A stretch of 31,588 nucleotides of DNA from Phytophthora sp. 'mugwort' (Eukaryota; Oomycota; Peronosporomycetes; Peronosporales; Peronosporaceae): contig JAUCEF010000140.1 of assembly GCA_033558025.1 (NCBI GenBank), positions 1 to 31,588 on the forward strand, given 5' to 3'. Every line of letters begins with the position of its first letter. Position 1 is the stretch's first letter. The position numbers and the translations under genes are program-made. The notes below the pieces were generated by a model that worked only from the letters and a program-made list of their open reading frames with translations, was not told where the DNA came from and did not search any database. Shown here piece by piece: positions 18,884 through 28,140 of this stretch.

Positions 18884-20377
18884 ATGTTTTTTCAGGAAAT
18901 TTTTAATAATAATTTTGAAATTATTATCCCCGAATTTTTTTTAACAACTTTTTTATTAATTTTATTATTATTTGGTGTTTTTTATAAAAAAAATCAAAAT
19001 GCTCAAAAAATTTTGATTATTAAAAATATTACTACTATAATAATATATTTATTATTAATTCTTTTAATATTAACGTTAAATATAACAAATATTTCAAGTA
19101 ACATATTAAATGGTGTATTACTTATTAATAATTTTACACAATTTATTAAAATAATTTTAATTTTATTAACAATTATTTGTTTTTTAATACAACAAAAATA
19201 TTTAATACAACAAAAAATAAATTCATATGAAATTAATATATTAATGTTAATATCATTATTGGGTTTAATGTTATTGGTATCTGCAAATCATTTTATTACT
19301 TTATATTTAGCAATTGAATTACAAAGTTTAAGTTTTTATATATTAACATCCACCCAAAAAAAATCGATATTATCAATTGAGGCTGGTTTAAAATATTTTA
19401 TTTTAGGATCAATTGCTTCAGGTTTTATTCTATTTGGTTCTTCAATAATTTATGCTATTACAGGTTCATTAAATTTTAATAATATTTTTTTAATATTATC
19501 AAATATAAATTTTTTAGATAATATAAATATATTAATTAGTTTATCTTATGGATTAATTTTTATTTTAGTTGGTATTTTATTTAAAATAGGTGCTACACCT
19601 TTTCATTTTTGGTTGCCTGATGTATATGAAGGTGCTCCAAATAATATTTCAAGTTTTTTTGCTATTGTACCAAAAATTGCTTTTATAGGAATTTTAATTC
19701 GTTTATTTTTTGAGATTTTTTTTAATATTTCATATTTCTTTGAAATTTTTTTTTATATTATTTCATTTTTATCTATGTTAATCGGTGCATTATCGGCATT
19801 ACAACAAAAAAAAATCAAAAGATTATTAGCTTATAGTGCAATAAGTCATGTAGGTTTTATATTAATAGGATTTACTTCAAATATGTTAAATAATATTCCA
19901 TTTATTTTATTATATATTATAATTTATATTATAACAAGTATTAATTTATGGACTTCTTATTTATCTTTAAATATCAATCATAAACCAATTAAATATTTAA
20001 CAGATTTATCAAATATATATACTATTAATAAATTAATTGCTATTATTATAATCATAAATATTTTTTCATTAGCTGGTATACCCCCATTAGCGGGTTTTTT
20101 TTCAAAATTATTTATATTTTTTTCAGCTATTAAAAATAATTATTTTAGTTTAGTATTTTTTGGTATTATTATAAGTGTTTTAAGCTCTTTTTATTATTTA
20201 AAAATAATTAAAATTATTTATTTTGAAAAAATATTTAGAAAAATGTATATTTCACAAATAAATAAAAGTCAAAGTATAATATTATTAATTAGTACTCAAT
20301 TTATTTTATTTTTATTTATTTATCCTAATATTATATTAATAAATTTAAACAAAATTTATTTATATTTATTAATATAA
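18884..20377 (+). CDS. nad2: NADH dehydrogenase subunit 2
   Basis: The 497-residue protein is an antiporter-like complex I subunit. Signatures are LAIELQSLSFYILTS near residues 142-156, EAGLKYFILGSIASGFILFG, KIGATPFHFWLPDVYEGAPN near 234-253, and KIKRLLAYSAISHVGFILIG. The loop SLAGIPPLAGFFSK occurs near 400. It starts at ATG and opens the rightward block that runs to nad4L. trnF follows 6 nt after its stop. Confidence 0.97.
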   Translation: MFFQEIFNNNFEIIIPEFFLTTFLLILLLFGVFYKKNQNAQKILIIKNITTIIIYLLLILLILTLNITNISSNILNGVLLINNFTQFIKIILILLTIICFLIQQKYLIQQKINSYEINILMLISLLGLMLLVSANHFITLYLAIELQSLSFYILTSTQKKSILSIEAGLKYFILGSIASGFILFGSSIIYAITGSLNFNNIFLILSNINFLDNINILISLSYGLIFILVGILFKIGATPFHFWLPDVYEGAPNNISSFFAIVPKIAFIGILIRLFFEIFFNISYFFEIFFYIISFLSMLIGALSALQQKKIKRLLAYSAISHVGFILIGFTSNMLNNIPFILLYIIIYIITSINLWTSYLSLNINHKPIKYLTDLSNIYTINKLIAIIIIINIFSLAGIPPLAGFFSKLFIFFSAIKNNYFSLVFFGIIISVLSSFYYLKIIKIIYFEKIFRKMYISQINKSQSIILLISTQFILFLFIYPNIILINLNKIYLYLLI

Positions 20378-20383
20378 TATTTA

Positions 20384-20457
20384 GTTTGGATAGCTCAGTT
20401 GGTTAGAGTAAAAGACTGAAAATCTTTGTGTCGGTGGTTCAAATCCACCTCCAGACA
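20384..20457 (+). tRNA. trnF: tRNA-Phe (GAA)
   Basis: Acceptor gtttgga/tccagac, anticodon stem aaaga/tcttt with loop ctgaaaa (GAA), T-arm ggtgg-ttcaaat-ccacc. Confidence 0.95.
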
Positions 20458-20473
20458 ATTTTATTATTAAAAT

Positions 20474-20800
20474 ATGTATCTTTTAAGAATAACTTTTAAA
20501 TCATTTCAAAAAATAAATCAACTCAAACAAAATTTATTAAAATTAAAAAAAATTAATAAATTCAAAAATATTCAAATACCCGGTGTATTTCAAACAAAAC
20601 AAAAAAAAAAAATTTTTACATTATTAAGATCTCCCCATGTAAATAAAAAATCACGTGAACATTTTATTCATAAAAATTATACTTCTAAAATTAATATAAA
20701 ATTTAAAAATATTTTTTATTTATTAAATTTTTTAGTTTTAATTAAAAAATTTTTATCTAAAAATTCATTAATAAATATTAAAATTATAAAAAAAAATTAA
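20474..20800 (+). CDS. rps10: Mitochondrial ribosomal protein uS10
   Basis: The 108-residue protein carries the diagnostic uS10 block FTLLRSPHVNKKSREHF near residues 53-69, preceded by the strand MYLLRITFKSF and a basic helix. uS10 sits in the head of the small subunit. The length matches the family (about 100-110). It lies between trnF and trnR(GCG), 16 nt after the former, and starts at the first ATG. It is very Lys/Asn-rich, like the other ribosomal proteins here. Confidence 0.92.
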   Translation: MYLLRITFKSFQKINQLKQNLLKLKKINKFKNIQIPGVFQTKQKKKIFTLLRSPHVNKKSREHFIHKNYTSKINIKFKNIFYLLNFLVLIKKFLSKNSLINIKIIKKN

Positions 20801-20810
20801 AATTAAACTT

Positions 20811-20884
20811 ATGCTTATAGCTTAAATGGATAAAGCGTTAGATTGCGGATCTATAAAATGAAAGTTCAAATCTTTCTAAGCATA
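20811..20884 (+). tRNA. trnR: tRNA-Arg (GCG)
   Basis: Acceptor atgctta/taagcat, anticodon loop ttgcgga (GCG), T-arm gaaag-ttcaaat-ctttc. A GCG anticodon reads CGU/CGC. I recall this unusual isoacceptor from oomycete-type mitochondria. Confidence 0.92.
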
Positions 20885-20898
20885 TATTTTATTTATTT

Positions 20899-20970
20899 TG
20901 AAGTATAGCCAAGTGGTAAGGCCTCCGTTTTTGGTACGGAAAATCAAAGGTTCGAATCCTTTTACTTCAA
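20899..20970 (+). tRNA. trnQ: tRNA-Gln (UUG)
   Basis: Acceptor tgaagta/tacttca, anticodon stem tccgt/acgga with loop ttttggt (TTG), T-arm aaagg-ttcgaat-ccttt. Confidence 0.95.
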
Positions 20971-20972
20971 AA

Positions 20973-21046
20973 GGGCCTATAACTCAGTTGGTTAGAGTAT
21001 ACGCCTGATAAGTGTAAAGTCAGTAGTTCAAATCTACTTAGGCCCA
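20973..21046 (+). tRNA. trnI: tRNA-Ile (GAU)
   Basis: Acceptor gggccta/taggccc, anticodon stem tacgc/gtgta with loop ctgataa (GAT), T-arm agtag-ttcaaat-ctact. It is packed 2 nt from its neighbours on both sides. Confidence 0.96.
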
Positions 21047-21048
21047 AT

Positions 21049-21121
21049 GAATAATTAACTCAATTGGTAGAGTATTTCGTTTACACCGAAAATGTTAGCG
21101 GTTCGAGTCCGTTATTATTCA
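21049..21121 (+). tRNA. trnV: tRNA-Val (UAC)
   Basis: Acceptor gaataat/attattc, anticodon stem tttcg/cgaaa with loop tttacac (TAC), T-arm agcgg-ttcgagt-ccgtt. Confidence 0.95.
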
Positions 21122-21138
21122 ATAAAATAACAAATAAT

Positions 21139-21519
21139 ATGTCAACAATTAATCAATTATTTTTAAAAAAACAAAAACGTTTAGAAAAAAAAAAAAGAAA
21201 TAAAAGTCCAGCTTTAAAACAATGTCCTCAACGTAAAGGTATTTGTTTAAAAGTTTATAATACAACACCTAAAAAACCAAATTCTGCTATGCGTAAAGTA
21301 GCAAAAGTACACCTATCTAGTAGGTATACAATAATTACTTATATTCCAGGTATTGGTCATACTTTACAAGAACATTCAATAGTATTAGTTAGAGGAGGTC
21401 GTGTAAAAGATTTACCTGGAGTAAAATATCATGTAATTCGTGGTAAATATGATTTATTAGGGATTTATTCTCGAAAAACATCAAGATCAAAATATGGAAC
21501 TAAAATACGAAGAGTATAA
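21139..21519 (+). CDS. rps12: Mitochondrial ribosomal protein uS12
   Basis: The 126-residue protein is uS12, the decoding-centre protein of the small subunit. Family motifs are [20 protein letters not shown] near residues 25-44, [15 protein letters not shown], the [33 protein letters not shown] block (core: [19 protein letters not shown]), and the C-terminal [10 protein letters not shown] start at ATG for MSTINQLF. A longer frame would run through trnV and is rejected. Its last 26 nt overlap the start of rps7, the bacterial str-operon order. Confidence 0.97.
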   Translation: MSTINQLFLKKQKRLEKKKRNKSPALKQCPQRKGICLKVYNTTPKKPNSAMRKVAKVHLSSRYTIITYIPGIGHTLQEHSIVLVRGGRVKDLPGVKYHVIRGKYDLLGIYSRKTSRSKYGTKIRRV

Positions 21520-21925
21520 AATAAAAAAATTATTTATAAATATGTTATTAAAAAAAGGAAAAAAAACTTGTTCTGAAAACATATTTATAAATATTTTAAT
21601 TACTTTAAAAAAAATTACAAAACAAAAACCGAATTTTATTTTATTTAAATCAATTGAAAATTTATTACCGAAATTAAAAGCAATAAGTATTCCAAATAAA
21701 AAACGAAATAAAAAAAAAAAAAAAAAAGATAGATATTTTTTAATGCTTTTAAATGAAGATAAACAAATTAAAAAATCGATATCGTGGTTACTTTTAAATG
21801 CAAATTTAAAAAACATAACAAACGAAATTATTCAAACTTCAAAAAATAAAAGTAAAACAATCAATACAAAAAAACAATATTATAAAAATATAAAAAAATT
21901 AAAATTTAATCTTATTTTTGATTAA
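21494..21925 (+). CDS. rps7: Mitochondrial ribosomal protein uS7
   Basis: The 143-residue protein is uS7, an assembly nucleator of the small-subunit head. The N-terminus [21 protein letters not shown] matches the family pattern of a KY-x(4)-KFIN-x-L-x-x-GKK segment. The block [20 protein letters not shown] near 58-77 corresponds to the R-R-V-G-G region with basic residues, and a helical tail rich in Asn and Lys follows. The ATG at 21494 lies inside rps12, giving a 26-nt overlap in another frame. The next ATG (21542) would cut the conserved KY-FIN segment, so the overlapping start is preferred. Confidence 0.85.
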   Translation: MELKYEEYKIKKLFINMLLKKGKKTCSENIFINILITLKKITKQKPNFILFKSIENLLPKLKAISIPNKKRNKKKKKKDRYFLMLLNEDKQIKKSISWLLLNANLKNITNEIIQTSKNKSKTINTKKQYYKNIKKLKFNLIFD

Positions 21926-21985
21926 TTTTTTTAAAATACATTATTTATCATTAAATAATTAATTATTACAAATTATAAAATTCTT

Positions 21986-22900
21986 ATGAAAAATTATTAT
22001 TATATTAATAAAAAAAATTTACAAATAGAAACTACAACAAATGATTCTAATATCGATAAATTTCAAAATGATTTAAAAATTTTAAAAGAAATTAGTAATA
22101 ATATACAAAATACACAAAAACATCCTTATCATTTAGTAGATCCAAGTCCTTGGCCTTTTATAATTTCTTTTGGACTTTTTTTTTTAACTTTTGGTGGTGC
22201 TATGTATTTTCATGGTTATATTGGCAGTAATTTCTTAATTTTAACAGGATTTTTAATGATTATTTTAACAATGTATACTTGGTTTCGTGATATAGTTAGA
22301 GAAGCTGTATATGAAGGTCAACATACTAAACAAGTACAATTAGGTTTAAGAAATGGTATGCTTTTATTTATTTTTAGTGAATTACTATTTTTTGTTAGTT
22401 TTTTTTGGGCTTTTTTTCATTCAGCTTTAGCACCAACACCTGAAATTGGATCTTTATGGCCACCATTAGGTATTGAAACTGTTAATGCTTGGGGTATTCC
22501 TTTATTAAATACTGTAATATTATTATCATCTGGGGCAACTATTACTTGGGCACACCATTCAATAGTTTTTGGTGATAGAAAAAATGCTATTTTAAGTTTA
22601 ATTATTACAATTTTATTAGCTTTTTTTTTTACTTTAATTCAAGCCTATGAATATATTGAAAGTACTTTTTCAATTTCTGATAGTATTTATGGTACAACTT
22701 TTTTTTTATTAACAGGTTTTCATGGTATTCACGTTATTGTAGGTACTATTTTTATTATAGTAAGTACTATTAGATTAATTAATCATCATTTTACAAAACA
22801 ACATCATTTCGGTTTTGAAGCTGCAGCTTGGTATTGGCATTTTGTAGATGTTGTTTGGTTATTTTTATTTGTAGCAGTTTACTGGTGGGGAGGTAATTAA
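21986..22900 (+). CDS. cox3: Cytochrome c oxidase subunit 3
   Basis: The 304-residue protein is the third core subunit of complex IV. The conserved body starts at KHPYHLVDPSPWPF (about residue 44) and includes FRDIVREAVYEGQHTKQVQ, FWAFFHSALAPTPEIGSLWP, the TGFHGIHVIVGT motif and the C-terminal WYWHFVDVVWLFLF. Seven membrane helices are expected. The odd feature is a hydrophilic N-terminal extension of about 40 residues, rich in Asn, Lys and Ile, before the usual start. No closer ATG exists in frame. It is 60 nt after rps7 and 24 nt before atp6. Confidence 0.98.
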   Translation: MKNYYYINKKNLQIETTTNDSNIDKFQNDLKILKEISNNIQNTQKHPYHLVDPSPWPFIISFGLFFLTFGGAMYFHGYIGSNFLILTGFLMIILTMYTWFRDIVREAVYEGQHTKQVQLGLRNGMLLFIFSELLFFVSFFWAFFHSALAPTPEIGSLWPPLGIETVNAWGIPLLNTVILLSSGATITWAHHSIVFGDRKNAILSLIITILLAFFFTLIQAYEYIESTFSISDSIYGTTFFLLTGFHGIHVIVGTIFIIVSTIRLINHHFTKQHHFGFEAAAWYWHFVDVVWLFLFVAVYWWGGN

Positions 22901-22924
22901 TTTATTAAAAAATTAATAATTTTT

Positions 22925-23644
22925 ATGGTTAGTCCTTTAGAACAATTTGAAATTTTACCTATTTTTCAAATACCTTTTGTATTTACTAATGCTTCTTTAA
23001 TTTTAGTAATAGGTTTAGTTTATTTATATATATTTACATGTATAAAAACTAAATTTATTCCAACACGTTTTCAACAAATTTTTGAAATGATTTTTAATAT
23101 TACAATTGAATTAACTTATTCTAGTATAGGAAAAGCTGGTAAATATTTTGTTTCATTAATTTTTGTTGTTTTTTTTTTTATTTTATTATGTAATTTAATA
23201 GGAATGATTCCATACAGTTTTACTATAACAAGTCATTTAATTATTACGTTTACTTTAGCATTAACAATTTATTTAGGTTTTAATTTAATTGGAATTAAAA
23301 AACATAAATTTAATTTTTTAAATTTATTATTACCTAGTGGTGCAAGTATAGCATTAGTTCCCATCTTAGTACCTATTGAATTAGTTTCATACATTTTTCG
23401 TGTAATTAGTTTACCTGTACGATTATTTGCAAATATGATGGCTGGACATACTTTATTAAAAGTAATTGCAGGTTTTGCTTGGGCTATGTTAAATGTAAAT
23501 AGTTTTATTTTTATGGCACATTTTATTCCATTAATAATTATTGTATTATTGGTTGGTTTAGAAATTGCTGTAGCTTTAATTCAGGCATATGTGTTTACGA
23601 TTTTAACGTGTATGTATATAAATGATGCTTTAAATTTACATTAA
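22925..23644 (+). CDS. atp6: ATP synthase F0 subunit a
   Basis: The 239-residue protein is subunit a, which forms the proton half-channels against the c-ring in the inner membrane. It starts MVSPLEQFEILPIF. The essential Arg lies in ISLPVRLFANMMAGHTLL near residues 161-178, and the C-terminal helix ends GLEIAVALIQAYVFTILTCMYINDAL, with the family Gln-Ala-Tyr-Val-Phe motif. It follows cox3 by 24 nt and precedes trnD by 36 nt. No atp8 was found in the window. Confidence 0.97.
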   Translation: MVSPLEQFEILPIFQIPFVFTNASLILVIGLVYLYIFTCIKTKFIPTRFQQIFEMIFNITIELTYSSIGKAGKYFVSLIFVVFFFILLCNLIGMIPYSFTITSHLIITFTLALTIYLGFNLIGIKKHKFNFLNLLLPSGASIALVPILVPIELVSYIFRVISLPVRLFANMMAGHTLLKVIAGFAWAMLNVNSFIFMAHFIPLIIIVLLVGLEIAVALIQAYVFTILTCMYINDALNLH

Positions 23645-23680
23645 TAAAATATACAAAAATAAGATATAATATTTTATATT

Positions 23681-23754
23681 GGAAAAATAGCTCAGTTGGT
23701 TAGAGTGGTAGCTTGTCACGCTATAAGTCGCGGGTTCAAGTCCCGTTTTTTCCG
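23681..23754 (+). tRNA. trnD: tRNA-Asp (GUC)
   Basis: Acceptor ggaaaaa/tttttcc, anticodon stem gtagc/gctat with loop ttgtcac (GTC), T-arm gcggg-ttcaagt-cccgt. Confidence 0.95.
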
Positions 23755-23788
23755 TTTAAATTTATTATATTTAAAAAAATTTATAAAT

Positions 23789-24142
23789 ATGTTATTAAAT
23801 TATTCAAATATTTTTATATTCTTAATATTAAGTTTATTTTTATCAATTTTAATTTTCATTTTATCTTTTAGTTTAATTAAACAAAAAGATGATTTAGAAA
23901 AGTTAACAGCCTATGAATGTGGATTTAATCCTTATGATGATGCTAGAAAAATTTTTGATGTAAAATTTTATTTAGTAGCTATCCTTTTTATTATTTTTGA
24001 TTTAGAAGCTGTTTTTATTTTTCCTTGGGTTTTAACTTTAAGTTCAAATTTTTCATGGGGATTTTGGACTATGATTGAATTTTTAGTTGAATTAGTTATA
24101 GGTTTTATTTATATTTGGTGTAGTGATGCTTTAGAATGGTAA
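23789..24142 (+). CDS. nad3: NADH dehydrogenase subunit 3
   Basis: The 117-residue protein is a small complex I membrane subunit with three helices. The conserved loop with the switchable Cys, KLTAYECGFNPYDDARKIFDVKFYLVAILFIIFDLE, is intact near residues 38-73 (core: AYECGFNPYDDARKIFDVKF). The C-terminus is ELVIGFIYIWCSDALEW. I start at ATG for MLLNYSNIFIF. The longer frame upstream is trnD sequence. A 238-bp spacer follows before atp9. Confidence 0.97.
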   Translation: MLLNYSNIFIFLILSLFLSILIFILSFSLIKQKDDLEKLTAYECGFNPYDDARKIFDVKFYLVAILFIIFDLEAVFIFPWVLTLSSNFSWGFWTMIEFLVELVIGFIYIWCSDALEW

Positions 24143-24332
24143 ATTATTTAAAAATATAAAAAAATTTATTGTTATTAAATTAAAAAAATTTTTATAAAAT
24201 TATTTTAACTATATTAATTTTAATATAATTTTTTTTAATAAAATTATATTTTAATTTAAAATTAGTTAAAGTATATAATAATATTATATATAATTTAAAA
24301 TTTTTTATATAATTAAATATTCTAAAAAAGTT

Positions 24333-24344
24333 TATTCTTTAAGA
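24333..24344 (+). promoter_or_regulatory. Shared 12-mer TATTCTTTAAGA upstream of atp9
   Basis: Exact copy 36 nt before the atp9 ATG, in the 238-bp spacer after nad3 that otherwise shows only AT-rich sequence. Same orientation as the gene, as with the copies before cox2 and nad5. Confidence 0.35.
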
Positions 24345-24356
24345 TATTTTAAATAA

Positions 24357-24608
<252 letters not shown>

Positions 24609-24771
24609 TTAAAATTAAATCCTGAAAAATATGATAAAAATTAATTTTTATCGTATTTTATGTTATATATATACTAATACTGGTTATAGTATTTATTTTA
24701 GAAAAAAAATTATTTATTTTTTTAATATATAAATATTTATAATTATAAATATTTATAATTATTTTTTATTT

Positions 24772-25338
24772 ATGAAAGTATTAAAAAAATTTAGTCAATA
24801 TTTATTACAGATTTTACCAATAATAAATTATACTTTATATAAAAATGAATTATGTATAAATATTTCTACAAAAAATTTAATTCCTATTTTATTTTTTTTA
24901 AAAAATCATACAAATACTCAATTTAAAGTATTATCAGAAATTTGTGTTATAGATTATATTAATAAAAAAAAACGTTTTGAAATAATTTATAATTTATTAA
25001 GTATTCGTTTTAATAGTCGTTTAAAAATTAAAATAATAATTAATGAATTACAACCGGTAGATTCAATTATAAAAATATATCAATCAGCCAATTGGTGTGA
25101 AAGAGAAGTTTGGGATATGTTTGGTATTTTTTTTTTATACCATCCCGATTTAAGACGGATTTTAACAGATTATGGTTTTGAAGGACATCCTTTACGTAAA
25201 GATTTCCCTTTAAGTGGTTTTTTAGAAATTTTTTATAATGAATTAAAAAAACGTGTTGTTTATGAACCCATTAATTTATCACAACAATACCGATTATTTG
25301 AATTTAATAATCCTTGGAATAATAAAATAAATATGTAA
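24772..25338 (+). CDS. nad9: NADH dehydrogenase subunit 9 (30-kDa type)
   Basis: The 188-residue protein is a peripheral-arm complex I subunit. The N-terminal region is divergent. The diagnostic C-terminal half has SIYQSANWCEREVWDMFGI-like sequence (here IYQSANWCEREVWDMFGIFF near residues 102-121), HPDLRRILTDYGFEGHPLRKDFPLSG and YNELKKRVVYEPINLSQQYR. It starts at ATG; the spacer before it (163 bp) holds nothing recognisable. cob follows after 47 nt. Confidence 0.97.
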   Translation: MKVLKKFSQYLLQILPIINYTLYKNELCINISTKNLIPILFFLKNHTNTQFKVLSEICVIDYINKKKRFEIIYNLLSIRFNSRLKIKIIINELQPVDSIIKIYQSANWCEREVWDMFGIFFLYHPDLRRILTDYGFEGHPLRKDFPLSGFLEIFYNELKKRVVYEPINLSQQYRLFEFNNPWNNKINM

Positions 25339-25385
25339 TATTTTATTAATTATTTTTGCTTTTAGGTAATTTTTCATTTCATATT

Positions 25386-26561
25386 ATGAGATGGAATAAA
25401 AAATCATTATTTGCGATTCTTAATAATCATTTAATAGATTATCCTACACCTATTAATTTAAATTATTTTTTTGGATTCGGTTCGTTAGCTGGTATTATGT
25501 TAGTAATACAAATTTTAACAGGTATTTTTTTAGCAATGCATTATACTCCACATATTGATTTAGCTTTTAATAGTGTTGAACATATTATGAGAGATGTAAA
25601 TAATGGTTGGTTAATTAGATATACACATGCAAATGGAGCATCTTTTTTTTTTATTGTTGTATATATTCATATTTTTCGTGGTTTATATTATGGTTCTTAT
25701 ATCACACCAAGAGAAGCTATATGGTCTTCTGGTGTAATTATTTTTATTTTAATGATGGCTACAGCTTTTATGGGTTATGTTTTACCTTGGGGACAAATGA
25801 GTTTTTGGGGTGCAACTGTTATTACTAATTTATTTTCTGCAATACCCTTAATAGGAAAAGATATTGTTGATTGGCTTTGGGGCGGATTTGCTGTTGATAA
25901 TCCAACATTAAATCGTTTTTTTAGTTTACATTTTACATTACCTTTTATAATTGTGGGTGCCGTATTGATACATTTAATTTTATTACATGAAGTTGGTTCA
26001 AATAATCCTTTAGGTATTACATTAAAAAATGAAAATATACCTTTTTATCCATATTTTTATACTAAAGATTTATTTGGATTAATGATCTTATTTTTGATTT
26101 TCTTTATTTTTATTTTTTTTTATCCTAATACATTAGGTCATCCCGATAATTATATTGAAGCAAATCCAATGAAAACACCTTTACATATCGTACCAGAATG
26201 GTATTTTTTACCGTTTTATGCAATTTTAAGATCTATTCCTAATAAAATTGGCGGTGTTATAGCTATGTTTGGTTCATTACTTATTTTATTAACAATACCT
26301 TTTACAAATTCATCTGAAATTAGAAGTACAGCTTTTAGACCTATATTTAAAATTTGTTATTGGTTATTAGTTATAGCTTTTTTATTATTAGGTTGGGTTG
26401 GACAATGTCCAGTTGAATATCCTTATACTGAAATTGGTATTATAAGTATGATTTATTATTTTTTTTTTTTTATAATAATTATACCATTTTTAGGTAAATT
26501 AGAAACTTATTTAGTACGTTATAATATTAATAAAAAATCTTTAATAAATAAAAATAAATAA
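25386..26561 (+). CDS. cob: Apocytochrome b
   Basis: The 391-residue protein is the heme b subunit of complex III. It starts [36 protein letters not shown] (core: [14 protein letters not shown]). Heme-ligating His pairs lie in the second and fourth helices ([33 protein letters not shown]). The Qo-site PEWY occurs in [22 protein letters not shown] use ATG at 25386; an in-frame TTG ten codons upstream would add non-conserved residues. Its last codons overlap the open frame of nad11, which is in a different phase. Confidence 0.98.
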   Translation: MRWNKKSLFAILNNHLIDYPTPINLNYFFGFGSLAGIMLVIQILTGIFLAMHYTPHIDLAFNSVEHIMRDVNNGWLIRYTHANGASFFFIVVYIHIFRGLYYGSYITPREAIWSSGVIIFILMMATAFMGYVLPWGQMSFWGATVITNLFSAIPLIGKDIVDWLWGGFAVDNPTLNRFFSLHFTLPFIIVGAVLIHLILLHEVGSNNPLGITLKNENIPFYPYFYTKDLFGLMILFLIFFIFIFFYPNTLGHPDNYIEANPMKTPLHIVPEWYFLPFYAILRSIPNKIGGVIAMFGSLLILLTIPFTNSSEIRSTAFRPIFKICYWLLVIAFLLLGWVGQCPVEYPYTEIGIISMIYYFFFFIIIIPFLGKLETYLVRYNINKKSLINKNK

Positions 26562-28140
26562 TTTAAATTGTATTCATTGTACACGTTGTGTACGTTTTGC
26601 TAATGAAATTTGTGGAATTGACGGTTTAGGTACAACAGGTCGTGGTAATAAAACTGAAATTAATTTTTATTCTTCAAATATTTTTAAATCCGAATTTTCT
26701 GGTAATTTAGTAGATTTATGTCCTGTTGGTGCATTAACTTCTAAACCCTATACTTTTAAAGCACGTTCTTGGGAATTAAAAAAAAAAGAGGGTATTGCTA
26801 TTTTAGATAGTATTGGTTCAAATATTAAAATTGATATTTTTAATAATGAAATTATACGTATTTTACCTAAAACTAATTTTAATATTAATAAAGAATGGAT
26901 ATCAGATAAAACAAGATATTTTTTTGATAGTTTAAAATATCAACGATTAAAATATCCATTATTAAAAGATAATCAAAACAATTTTCATAGGATTTCTTGG
27001 TTAGATGCTCTAAATATTATTAATAAAAAATTGATAATTACAGATAGTTTTAATGCTAAAAGTATTATTGGTGATTTAACTGATTTAGAATCTCTTTTTT
27101 TATTAAAAAAAAATTTAAATAAATTAGGAATTTCAAATGTAAATTATGAACAATTTTTAAAAAATCGACAAATTAAGATAAATTCTGATTTAGCTTCAAA
27201 TTTTTTATTTAATAATACTTTAAAATCTATTGAAGAATCTGATGTTTGTTTAATAATTGGTAGTGATATTCGTCAAGAAGGTTCTATTTTAAATATTCAT
27301 TTAATTAATCGTTTAAAAAAAGGAAATTTTAAAATAGCATATATCGGTAATAAAATTAATTTTACTTATCCAGTAAAACATTTAGGATTAACTTTTAAAA
27401 CTTTAATAAATATTATTTTAGGAAAACATGTATTTTGTAAACAATTAAAAAAAGCAAAAAAACCTTTAATTATTATAGGTAGTAATATTTTAAATCAAAA
27501 AAATGGTTTTTTTTTATTATCAAAATTAAAAAATTTATCATTTATTAACCATAATATTAATTTCTTTAATTTTCAAACTTCTTTAATTAATTTTTTTGAA
27601 ATTACTTTTCCAAAATCATTAAATATGTTAAATAATTCAAAATTATATTATTTATTTAATACAAATTTACAAAATAAATTAAAAATAACTAAAAATAGTT
27701 TTGTTATTTATCAAGGACATCATTTTACTAAAGATGCTCAAAATTCAAATCTAATTTTACCTGGATTAACTTTTTTAGAAAAAAATGGAATGTATATTAA
27801 TTTAGAAGGTTTTATTCAAAAAAATGAACAAATTTTAAATGTAAATATAGAACAACGTAAAGATTCTATAATTTATAGAAATCTTTATAAATTTTTATTA
27901 AATAAAAATCAATCTAAATCAGAAGCTTTTTTAAAAATTAAAGATATTTTACCTTATTTATTAAAAAAAAAAATAAAAATTATTTATAATTTTAGTTTTA
28001 ATAAAAAATTTTTAAAAATTAATATTAATTTTTTAGATTCATTAATTAAAAATAATTATTATACAAATATATTAGAACAATATTCAAAAATATTGATTAA
28101 TTCTAATAAAATTTTCAAAAATCAATCAAAATTATTATGA
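26548..28140 (+). CDS. nad11: NADH dehydrogenase subunit 11 (75-kDa type), lacking its N-terminal domain and an ATG
   Basis: The frame opens at 26548, after a TAA, inside the 3' end of cob, and gives at most 530 residues; full-length relatives have roughly 670-700. The first recognisable motif is [11 protein letters not shown] (Cys8, 11, 14), followed by GRGNKTEI and [20 protein letters not shown] with Cys58. These are the four N4 [4Fe-4S] ligands. The upstream [2Fe-2S] N1b and His-Cys3 N5 regions are absent. The rest is a divergent molybdopterin-oxidoreductase-like domain, with [13 protein letters not shown] sequence late. Candidate starts are ATA at 26548 or 26554; no ATG occurs before the motif. 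It ends in TGA overlapping the nad1 ATG. The missing part may be nuclear-encoded, encoded elsewhere, or lost in a rearrangement. Confidence 0.9.
   Translation: MKINNLNCIHCTRCVRFANEICGIDGLGTTGRGNKTEINFYSSNIFKSEFSGNLVDLCPVGALTSKPYTFKARSWELKKKEGIAILDSIGSNIKIDIFNNEIIRILPKTNFNINKEWISDKTRYFFDSLKYQRLKYPLLKDNQNNFHRISWLDALNIINKKLIITDSFNAKSIIGDLTDLESLFLLKKNLNKLGISNVNYEQFLKNRQIKINSDLASNFLFNNTLKSIEESDVCLIIGSDIRQEGSILNIHLINRLKKGNFKIAYIGNKINFTYPVKHLGLTFKTLINIILGKHVFCKQLKKAKKPLIIIGSNILNQKNGFFLLSKLKNLSFINHNINFFNFQTSLINFFEITFPKSLNMLNNSKLYYLFNTNLQNKLKITKNSFVIYQGHHFTKDAQNSNLILPGLTFLEKNGMYINLEGFIQKNEQILNVNIEQRKDSIIYRNLYKFLLNKNQSKSEAFLKIKDILPYLLKKKIKIIYNFSFNKKFLKININFLDSLIKNNYYTNILEQYSKILINSNKIFKNQSKLL

Noticed and set aside
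21064..21138. Upstream extension of rps12 from a TTG inside trnV
   Set aside because: The residues are tRNA-derived; the normal uS12 start is at 21139. The same reasoning rejects the nad3 extension through trnD (23696-23788).
21487..21816. 109-codon open frame on the - strand
   Set aside because: It is the antisense shadow of rps7; Phe/Lys-rich sequence reflects the AT-rich coding strand.
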